From assembly GCA_945882005.1 (NCBI GenBank), contig CAMCWG010000047.1, positions 1 to 13,471 of the forward strand: 13,471 nt of DNA. Reading direction: 5' to 3'. Under the pieces are notes generated by a model. It made no database searches and was not told the origin of the DNA. It worked only from the letters and a program-made list of their open reading frames with translations. Made by a program: the position numbers and the translations under genes. Source of the DNA: Bordetella parapertussis (GTDB lineage: Bacteria; Pseudomonadota; Gammaproteobacteria; Burkholderiales; Burkholderiaceae_B). Of the stretch, positions 1 through 6,153 are shown in pieces. Each line of letters starts with the position of its first letter. The stretch's first letter is position 1.

Positions 1-1
1 A

Positions 2-1507
2 ACTTCCATCAGCGCCATCCACGCGGCATTCCGTAGCGGCGCACTAACGGCCCAAGCTTTGGTCGCGGGCTACCAACAGCGCATCAAGACGCACGACCAA
101 GCCGGCGCGCAACTCAACGCCATCGTCAGCTTAAACTCCGCGGCACGCACCGTGGCCCGCACCCTTGATCGCGCGTTCGCCGCCACCGGCCAGTTACAAG
201 GTCCGCTCCATGGGGTGCCGGTGCTCCTGAAGGACAATATCGACACCGCCACCCTACCCACCAGTTACGGCAGCATGGCGTTTGCCGAGCACTACCCACC
301 AACGGATGCCACGGTGGTCAGCCGCCTGCAAGCCGCCGGGGCGATTATCTTAGGCAAAACCACCCTGCCCGATTTCGCCACGTCCTGGTGGGCGTATTCC
401 TCACGCAGCGGTGAGACCCGTAATCCTTATGCGCTGGATCGCGATCCGGGCGGGTCCAGCAGCGGCACCGGCGCGGCCATCGCCGCCAATTTTGCGAGCG
501 TGGGATTGGGCACCGATTGCGGTGGGTCCATCCGGGTGCCCGCATCTCATTGCAACCTCGTTGGCATTCGCTCAACCCCCGGCGTGGTCAGCCGCGCGGG
601 CAGCTCACCGCTGGTGTTTTTTCAAGACACCGTGGGGCCGATGGCGCGTACCGTCACCGATGCGGTGCGCGTGTTTGAGGTGATCGCCGGTTACGATCCG
701 GCCGACTCGCTGAGCGTCAATTACACCATCGCCAAATCACACCAACCCTATGTCGCAGCGCTGGATCGCGACGGCCTGCAAGGCGCGCGCATCGGTCTGG
801 TGACCAACGCCATGGGGGCCGATGACAATCCCTACGCAGCCCCAGTCAATGCCTTGATGCGCGCCGCCTGTATCACGATGGAGGTCGCCGGGGCGCAGGT
901 GATCCCACTGGAGATTGCCAACCTCGCGCAGCAATTGAACGATACGTCTTTGTATGTGAACTGCTCTAAAAGTGACCTCAATAGATTTCTCGCCACCCGT
1001 CCCACGGCCCCGTTGCGCAGTTTGGGGCAAATTTTTGAGGCCAGGCGTTACCACCCCATGCTGGACCTGCTGGAGGCCTGCGTGGTGGGACCCGACCAAG
1101 CCGAATACGACCCGCTGTATTTCCGACGCCTAGCCGCCCGCGAGTTGTTCCAACGCCAGCTCACCAACCTGATGGCAGCACAGGGTTTGGACGCACTGAT
1201 GTTCCCGGATGTGCAGGTGGTGCCACCCACCCGCGAGCAGCTCAACACCCGCGTGTGGACCACCCTCACCTACCCCACCAATACACTCATCGCCGCCCAG
1301 AGCTGGCTGCCAGCCCTGAGCGTGCCGGCAGGTTTTGCGCCGGGTAATTTGCCGGTCGGATTAGAATTAATGGGCCGCCCATACGACGAAGCCACGCTGT
1401 TCCGCCTGGCCTATGCGTTTGAACAAGCCACCCACCATCGGCGGCCACCCGCGCTATCGCCCAGTCCCGCTGACAGCGGTGTCAAAGGCGGCAAGCGGCG
1501 CGGGTGA
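2..1507 (+). CDS. Amidase-signature family hydrolase, 5' end cut off by the window
   Basis: This is a serine hydrolase of the amidase-signature family, which cleaves C-N amide bonds; the substrate cannot be told from sequence. Counting from the TTG at 59, the catalytic triad is visible: Lys58 in VLLKDNI, the cis-Ser133 in the GGSSSG loop (131-136) and the nucleophile Ser157 in GTDCGGSIRVP. The Lys-Ser spacing of 75 and Ser-Ser spacing of 24 match those of characterised family members. The C-terminus carries the usual GLELMGRPYDE and an AFEQATHHRRPP-like end. The frame stays open from base 2 and encodes family-like N-terminal sequence before the TTG (SISAIHAAFRSGALTAQAL), so the true start lies upstream of the window. 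At 501 or more residues the length is normal. GC is about 65% (481-720, hand count), well above the genes that follow, so it probably belongs to the chromosomal backbone. It could act on a small amide or be a GatA relative; I cannot decide. Confidence 0.93.
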   Translation, partial: TSISAIHAAFRSGALTAQALVAGYQQRIKTHDQAGAQLNAIVSLNSAARTVARTLDRAFAATGQLQGPLHGVPVLLKDNIDTATLPTSYGSMAFAEHYPPTDATVVSRLQAAGAIILGKTTLPDFATSWWAYSSRSGETRNPYALDRDPGGSSSGTGAAIAANFASVGLGTDCGGSIRVPASHCNLVGIRSTPGVVSRAGSSPLVFFQDTVGPMARTVTDAVRVFEVIAGYDPADSLSVNYTIAKSHQPYVAALDRDGLQGARIGLVTNAMGADDNPYAAPVNALMRAACITMEVAGAQVIPLEIANLAQQLNDTSLYVNCSKSDLNRFLATRPTAPLRSLGQIFEARRYHPMLDLLEACVVGPDQAEYDPLYFRRLAARELFQRQLTNLMAAQGLDALMFPDVQVVPPTREQLNTRVWTTLTYPTNTLIAAQSWLPALSVPAGFAPGNLPVGLELMGRPYDEATLFRLAYAFEQATHHRRPPALSPSPADSGVKGGKRRG

Positions 1508-1807
1508 TGGTTGGGCGTTAACACAGGCGTGCTGGGGGGTTGCCCGCGGCGTCAGCGGCAAGGGGCTAAGCCGGGACGCTTAACGCTGGCCGCAGGGTGA
1601 ATCCCGCGATCGAGCATCAAGGCTCGCTTGTGCCATGCGCCAACGCCCGCCGATGGCTTCACCTGCATAGCGACAACCCAAGCCTACTGGCGCATTGAGG
1701 CATGCCCGAAGATCACCTTACGAGCCTACATCGGCCGCCAATCTTTCGTCCAAGGATTGAAAATTTTGCTTTATCCTGTCTTTTTTTTCGAGAGAACGGC
1801 AAAGTCC
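1508..1807. other. Gene-free region between amidase and defence cassette
   Basis: I see no convincing gene in these 300 bases. The left half is GC-rich and holds only a loose inverted repeat (GCGTTAA at 1515-1521 and TTAACGC at 1580-1586, with a 58-base loop). The right end becomes AT-rich (about 37% GC at 1741-1800) and contains a hairpin followed by a T-run. Open frames run through the region but lack coding character. No good sigma-70 promoter could be picked out, although the promoter for the downstream operon is most likely here. Confidence 0.6.
1753..1788 (+). terminator. AT-rich hairpin plus T8 run, possible intrinsic terminator or attenuator
   Basis: AGGAT (1753-1757) pairs with ATCCT (1773-1777), and AAA (1760-1762) with TTT (1770-1772), leaving a two-base bulge and a seven-base loop. 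Three bases later comes a run of eight T (1781-1788). The layout is that of a Rho-independent terminator, but the stem is weak, with only three G-C pairs. It could end transcripts from the amidase side or act as an attenuator in the leader of the HTH gene, whose ATG is at 1808. Confidence 0.3.
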
Positions 1808-2026
1808 ATGGCATCGAGTGCGGGCGCTGGCGCAATTCTGACGATCAAGGAAGTGGCGGATTACCTAAAAGTCACGGAGCGCACGATCTACCGGTTGGCT
1901 GCAGCCAAGCAGATCCCTGCTTTCAAAGTCGGGGGCAGCTGGCGGTTTTCACGTGCGGACATCGATAGCTGGATCAAGCAGCAATCGATGCCAAAGCTCC
2001 ACGACGAACGTGAGGCTGAACGCTAG
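1808..2026 (+). CDS. Small excisionase/MerR-type helix-turn-helix DNA-binding protein (first of two)
   Basis: This 72-aa protein is almost entirely one HTH domain of the excisionase-family/HTH_17 type. It opens with LTIKEVADYLKVTERTIYRL, then has the typical AFKVGGSWRF wing and a closing RADIDSWI helix. I chose the ATG at 1808 because the domain begins about ten residues later, and because the longer frame back to 1628 adds 60 residues with no family resemblance, running through the hairpin and T-run. The Shine-Dalgarno is weak (GAGAG at 1790-1794). The gene is first in a same-strand operon with large defence-type genes, so a regulatory role for that operon is more likely than excision: no integrase lies in the window. 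An architectural or recombination-directionality role is an alternative. The domain call is firm; the function is inferred. Confidence 0.82.
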   Translation: MASSAGAGAILTIKEVADYLKVTERTIYRLAAAKQIPAFKVGGSWRFSRADIDSWIKQQSMPKLHDEREAER

Positions 2027-2038
2027 GCCGAACCAGCC

Positions 2039-2266
2039 ATGACCGTTCGAGACGTTGCGGCGTTCTTGGATGTGGACGAAAAAACGATCTCAAGACTTGC
2101 CCAAAAACGCGACATCTCTGGGTTCAAAGTGGCAGGGTCTTCGCGCTTTCCGAGGGCAGACGTGATGAAGTGGATCGAGGAGCGAAAGCTCACTGCCCAA
2201 TCAACAGAAGAGCAGAAATTGATCCGGGTAATGCCTAGTGTAAATAAGGGGAGAGCGGAAAAATGA
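2039..2266 (+). CDS. Small excisionase/MerR-type helix-turn-helix protein (second, paralogue of the first)
   Basis: This 75-aa protein has the same HTH layout as its upstream neighbour: TVRDVAAFLDVDEKTISRL, the wing FKVAGSSRF, and RADVMKWIEE. By eye, 24 of 49 aligned residues match between the two, so they look like an old tandem duplication. Its ATG lies 12 bases after the TAG of the first gene and in the same frame, and I see no good Shine-Dalgarno before it. Translation may therefore depend on coupling to the first gene or on stop-codon read-through. A polar tail of about 20 residues follows the domain. Together the pair may bind adjacent half-sites as a heterodimer; this is inference. The 3' end overlaps a short ORF at an ATGA junction. 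Confidence 0.8.
   Translation: MTVRDVAAFLDVDEKTISRLAQKRDISGFKVAGSSRFPRADVMKWIEERKLTAQSTEEQKLIRVMPSVNKGRAEK
2246..2253 (+). promoter_or_regulatory. Strong Shine-Dalgarno before the ATG at 2263
   Basis: AAGGGGAG lies nine bases before the ATG at 2263. It is the clearest ribosome binding site I found in the cassette and sits inside the 3' end of the second HTH gene. It is too far from the DUF499 start at 2371 to serve it directly, so it supports translation of the short ORF that follows. Confidence 0.5.
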
Positions 2267-2355
2267 CGAGAGCTTATTGGCTTGTTGGATTACTCAAAAG
2301 CGCCGGGGAAATAACCTCCTGCATCCGCTCGATCCTTGATGACGTAGAACCATAA
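2263..2355 (+). CDS. Possible 30-codon small protein or coupling leader peptide
   Basis: This short frame starts at an ATG that overlaps the TGA of the second HTH gene (ATGA) and is preceded by a strong Shine-Dalgarno. It encodes 30 residues, beginning MTRAYWLVGLLKSAGEI, and stops 15 bases before the DUF499 ATG. I recognise no family. A mildly hydrophobic N-terminal part is followed by an acidic end (DDVEP); it is too short to call a membrane segment. It may be a real microprotein, a device that keeps ribosomes moving from the HTH genes to DUF499, or chance. The ribosome binding site and junction are seen directly; function is unknown. Confidence 0.38.
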   Translation: MTRAYWLVGLLKSAGEITSCIRSILDDVEP

Positions 2356-2370
2356 CTGGGATCAAAAACC

Positions 2371-5300
2371 ATGACACTTCAGACCCTCTGCAAACCCCGG
2401 CCCTCCGTATTTGTCGCCGATCGGCGCGCCACTGTTCTCAGTCTAGATACCTTTCTAAAGGGAAAAGTCCACGGGAAAGAGTTCTTTGACGAGAACTATT
2501 TCACATCCGGAATGCTGACGCTGGTCGATCGGGCTTTTCGGCATCTATCGGGTACCGGTGCAGGGTCTTCTGTATTCATGCTTTCACAAGCGATGGGCGG
2601 CGGCAAAACGCACAGCATGATTGCCTTGGGCCTTTTGGCTAAAGATCCTGAACTGCGAAAAAAAGTTCTCGGAGAAGACAACCCCGCCCCCAAGCTCGGT
2701 CGCTGTCGCGTTATAGGTTTTAACGGTCGGAGCACCGATGCCAAAGGTGGCATTTGGGGCGCTTTTGCCGAACAACTAGGCAAAGCAGAATCATTCGCAA
2801 GCTACATATCGCCACTTCTGAGCGCTCCCAGTCCTGATGCATGGAAACAGCTGCTCGGTGGTGATCCGCTGGTCATGTTTTTAGACGAGCTCCCGCCGTA
2901 TCTGGAATACGCGGTCGCGGTTCCTGTCGGCAACGCGGATCTGAGTGTTGTGACGACCGCGGCGCTGGCAAACCTGTTCGTGGCCGTCGCGGAGATGGAC
3001 AACGTTTGTTTGGTGTTATCAGATCTTGCTGGCACTAATTTTACGGTTGGCCAAGCCAATTTGCAGGGGGCGCTTAGTCGGGCAATTCAAGGCATAACCT
3101 CTGAGTCAAAGCGCATCGCAGTGCCCATCACACCTGTGAACCCCAATGGCGATGAGCTCTACCACATCTTGCGCAAACGCCTCTTCGAAACCGTAGCGCC
3201 GGCAGCTGAAATTCAAAAAATCGCCGACGCCTATCGTGAGGCCTTGCGCGAGGCCAGCAAGATGGGGCTTACCACGACGTCACCGGAATCTCTGTTTACC
3301 CGAGTCACCGACGCCTACCCTTTTCATCCGGATCTGCGCGAACTGGTCGGCAAGTTCAAAGAAAACGATGGCTTCCAACAAACCAGAGGTGTCATACGCC
3401 TCATGCAAATGGTTGTCGCTAATTTATGGAACTCGAAAAAAGCCGATCGCATCGACCTGATCCATCCCTACGATCTTGATCTGAACGTAGATGAGATTGC
3501 ATCCGAAATCCGGACTATCAATCCCTCACTGAGTGAGGCCATTGCGCACGACGTTGCCCATGGGGGCGAGTCCGAAGTAGAGCAAATTGATGTTGCCAAT
3601 GGCAACTCAGATGCCTCAGATGCGGCACGCCTGATCTTGGTCGCGTCGTTATCAACGACACCCGGCGCTATTCATGGGCTTCGTGAATACCAACTCGTCG
3701 ATTGTTTACAGCGGCCCGGGCGAGACCTCAGCACGTTTAAGGCCAATGTTCTCGACAAATTGGCAACCCGCGCGTGGTACCTACATAACTCAGCTGACGG
3801 GCGGCTCTTCTTCAAGAACCAGCAGAACCTCGCGGCAAAGCTTCGTTCTACGGCACTCTCCCTGCACGCTGAAACAGTAGACCGGATGCTGCGCGAGCAT
3901 CTCGAGTCCTATTTCTCGGCCACGTTGCGTGATTGCTATCAAGTGATCAAAGTGCTGCCACCGCTCGATGAGGTACAGATTGATCAGGAAAAAACCACGC
4001 TGGTGATCGTGCGTCCTGGTGGTCAGGCGAACCAATTGCCTATTTCTGCCGATTGGCAAGCATGGTGGGAGCAGCAGCAATATAAAAACCGCGTGCTGTT
4101 TCTGACTGGCTCAAGAGACACCTTCCAAAAGGTGCTGGACTCTGCGCGCCAGACGCGGGCTTTGCAAAGTATTGAGGACGAACTCAAAAGCGAGAGTACG
4201 CCGTCGGACGATCCGCAGTGGCGTGCGTTGGATGCACTGCGTGACCGCGTCGGCCTGCAGTTCACAGCGGCGTTGAAAGAAGCCTTTGATACGATCGTCT
4301 ATCCCTCTATCAATGCAGCATTGCGTGCAACCGGCACTGACTTGGCTTTTGCAGGTAACGGCAGTGGTGAGGCCACGGTGCGAAAAACGCTTGAGGGCGC
4401 GCAGAAATTTACCACTAAAATTGATGATGAAAGCTTCCGCAGCCGTGCAGAAACCAGACTCTTTGGGTCTGCCGAGACGAAAGTGGTGCTCTGGTCAGAC
4501 TTTAAGCGCGCGGCCGCAGTCACTACAAGCTGGCCGCTGCACAAAATCTCGGCGCTCGATGACCTAAAAGCCGACTGTTTGCGGCGTGGTCTGTGGCGCG
4601 AAGAAGGTAACCACATCCGTCGCGGACCGTTTCCTGCACCCGTGCCAGAAGTGTCGATCCGTGAACTGTCGGTTCAAGACGATGGCGATGGCGTCACCTA
4701 TCTCAGGCTTGAGCCCCTACATGCACCTAGTCTGGTGTACGAGAGGGGCCGGACTGATCCGACGAAAGCCTCTAGCCATGTGCCGACGCCAGCTCGCTTT
4801 GAGGCCAAGGGTCTGTGCTACCGCTTTATGGCCATAGACCCCGAGGCGCTGACACGTTTTAGCGAGGTAAGGGAGTGGTCACCAAAACTCAGACTCAAGT
4901 ATCAGCTGCACAACCGCGGCGATCATTACGAAGTTGAACTCTTGGCGCTACCCAAGGCGAATGGCATTGCTATTCGATACACCACCGATGGTTCATCGCC
5001 CGCTAACTCTGGCTTCGCCACTTACGACGGAAAATTCCGCGTTCCTGAAAAATGCCGGGTTGTTTGTGCGGTTGCTGTTAGCTCTGAATTCGATCTCGCT
5101 TCAGAGGCTATAAAGATCACAATCCCGCAGCAAGGCCAGGAGCCTCGGCCGACTATTGACCCCCAAACGCCGGCACGTTGGCTGCAACAGACCAAACTCG
5201 ACGATGCAACTGCGGTCTGGGATTTGATTCAGCAGCTAGTAAAGACGCCCGGGGTACGTCTTTACGACATTGGTCTGACCGCTGAAAGCACCGATGGGCA

Positions 5301-5505
5301 ACAAAGTCTGGAGTACTCGGGGGCATTGGATGATGGCTACGACCACGCTGGCGTAAAGACCGTTACCGAGAAGCTACAGGAAGTCGTTGGGGGTGGCAGG
5401 CTGCGTATGTCCGTGGGGTCTTTGGGCTTTCCCACTGGGCAAGCCTTGCTCGACTGGTTAAAGGCAACTGACCAGCAGTTCAATGCTGCGAAAGTAAAGC
5501 AATAA
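2371..5505 (+). CDS. DUF499-type P-loop ATPase, anti-phage-associated
   Basis: This large (1044 aa) ATPase is the first big gene of the cassette. The N-terminal ATPase part shows a Walker A motif at 73-80 (AMGGGKT, Lys79), a Walker B motif around 167-173 (LVMFLDE, Asp172/Glu173), a sensor-like strand CLVLSDLAG near 216-224, YPFHP at 316-320 and QQTRGVIR at 336-343, whose arginines could serve as sensor or finger residues. The FGGGKTH-like P-loop and the YPFHP/TRGVIR pair are what I associate with DUF499. Near 868-905 a small beta domain with YTTDGSSP (870-877) resembles the chitobiase C-terminal/Ig-like fold. The start has a modest GGGA ribosome site nine bases upstream. DUF499 genes regularly sit with DUF1156 methyltransferases in defence loci, as here. 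The protein probably powers DNA translocation or remodelling, but its exact activity is not known to me. It is cytoplasmic, with no membrane segments seen. Confidence 0.9.
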   Translation: MTLQTLCKPRPSVFVADRRATVLSLDTFLKGKVHGKEFFDENYFTSGMLTLVDRAFRHLSGTGAGSSVFMLSQAMGGGKTHSMIALGLLAKDPELRKKVLGEDNPAPKLGRCRVIGFNGRSTDAKGGIWGAFAEQLGKAESFASYISPLLSAPSPDAWKQLLGGDPLVMFLDELPPYLEYAVAVPVGNADLSVVTTAALANLFVAVAEMDNVCLVLSDLAGTNFTVGQANLQGALSRAIQGITSESKRIAVPITPVNPNGDELYHILRKRLFETVAPAAEIQKIADAYREALREASKMGLTTTSPESLFTRVTDAYPFHPDLRELVGKFKENDGFQQTRGVIRLMQMVVANLWNSKKADRIDLIHPYDLDLNVDEIASEIRTINPSLSEAIAHDVAHGGESEVEQIDVANGNSDASDAARLILVASLSTTPGAIHGLREYQLVDCLQRPGRDLSTFKANVLDKLATRAWYLHNSADGRLFFKNQQNLAAKLRSTALSLHAETVDRMLREHLESYFSATLRDCYQVIKVLPPLDEVQIDQEKTTLVIVRPGGQANQLPISADWQAWWEQQQYKNRVLFLTGSRDTFQKVLDSARQTRALQSIEDELKSESTPSDDPQWRALDALRDRVGLQFTAALKEAFDTIVYPSINAALRATGTDLAFAGNGSGEATVRKTLEGAQKFTTKIDDESFRSRAETRLFGSAETKVVLWSDFKRAAAVTTSWPLHKISALDDLKADCLRRGLWREEGNHIRRGPFPAPVPEVSIRELSVQDDGDGVTYLRLEPLHAPSLVYERGRTDPTKASSHVPTPARFEAKGLCYRFMAIDPEALTRFSEVREWSPKLRLKYQLHNRGDHYEVELLALPKANGIAIRYTTDGSSPANSGFATYDGKFRVPEKCRVVCAVAVSSEFDLASEAIKITIPQQGQEPRPTIDPQTPARWLQQTKLDDATAVWDLIQQLVKTPGVRLYDIGLTAESTDGQQSLEYSGALDDGYDHAGVKTVTEKLQEVVGGGRLRMSVGSLGFPTGQALLDWLKATDQQFNAAKVKQ

Positions 5506-5509
5506 TCTA

Positions 5510-6136
5510 ATGGCTCGCGCTAACTCAAGCTCACAACGAAAAACTATCGGCCTTGGCTTTTTGCCCGAGGAAGCTCGTCATGGATTCCTTATTGACGTAC
5601 CGAAAGGCACCGCGGCCTCCGACATGATTTGCATTACCGAGCACCGCGGGCATGACCTTGACCAACTAGGGGCGCGCTCGGTAGACGTACCAACACCCAC
5701 AGACCGTGCACTTCGAGTGATCCTTGATCGGGGACGCTGGCTTGCGTTGGCACCCACCTTTTGGGAAGAGGCCAATCGTCGCTTACGCGCCAATGGTCTG
5801 CCTGCAGCTAAGTTCATGAAGAATCCGAGTAAGCCTGTTCCAGTGCATCCATCGCTAGGCAAAGAGCTCTGCATTCTGTGTTGGGCCGTGGAAGAAGCCT
5901 CACCTGATGACATACCCAATGCTCTACGCAACTGGGAAGCCCTCGCCCCTGAAGAGCGCTGGTGGCTTTTTACGATGACCGTAGCGACCACAGGGCAAGC
6001 AATGCAAAAAGGGGTTGGCTGGCGCAAAGCGCTGCGTGCGGCGCTTGCAGACAATACATTTGTGAAAGGTGAAGGATTGTCCCCGCGCGCGCGGCGTGAG
6101 CTGCTGGGTCACTCACAACTTTCACTATCGCTATAG
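5510..6136 (+). CDS. DUF3780-type protein, anti-phage-associated
   Basis: This 208-aa protein begins four bases after the DUF499 stop, so the two are almost certainly co-translated. After a basic, serine-rich start it has LGFLPEEARHGFLIDVP (about 15-31), which I recognise as the DUF3780 opening, then a central basic/aromatic part (RWLALAPTFWEEANRRL) and a conserved-looking C-terminal stretch, APEERWWLFTMTVATTGQA. No catalytic motif, membrane segment or nucleic-acid-binding fold is obvious. DUF3780 is found mainly between DUF499 and DUF1156 genes, so a structural or adaptor role in a complex of those proteins is the best guess. The family assignment comes from memory of the pattern and gene order rather than a search. 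Confidence 0.8.
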   Translation: MARANSSSQRKTIGLGFLPEEARHGFLIDVPKGTAASDMICITEHRGHDLDQLGARSVDVPTPTDRALRVILDRGRWLALAPTFWEEANRRLRANGLPAAKFMKNPSKPVPVHPSLGKELCILCWAVEEASPDDIPNALRNWEALAPEERWWLFTMTVATTGQAMQKGVGWRKALRAALADNTFVKGEGLSPRARRELLGHSQLSLSL

Positions 6137-6153
6137 CGGCGGATTAATCCCAA

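Noticed and set aside
1515..1586. Inverted repeat GCGTTAA/TTAACGC after the amidase as a terminator
   Set aside because: The loop would be 58 bases and there is no T-run; seven-base matches at this distance can arise by chance.
1757..1762. TTGAAA as a -35 promoter element for the HTH gene
   Set aside because: No acceptable -10 element lies 16-18 bases downstream; that position is in the T-run, and the closest -10-like string (TATCCT, 1772-1777) is only nine bases away.
1628..1807. Longer version of the first HTH protein starting at 1628
   Set aside because: The extra 60 residues look unlike any HTH protein and run through the AT-rich hairpin and T-run; the ATG at 1808 gives a normal compact domain.
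1808..2266. The HTH pair as a phage or transposon excisionase
   Set aside because: No integrase, recombinase or attachment repeat is in the window. This small HTH type is often used as a regulator, and the genes lead a defence operon.
5578..6054. 158-residue antisense open frame opposite the DUF3780 gene
   Set aside because: Arg/Ser-rich shadow frame with no domain, fully inside a gene with good family resemblance and operon spacing.
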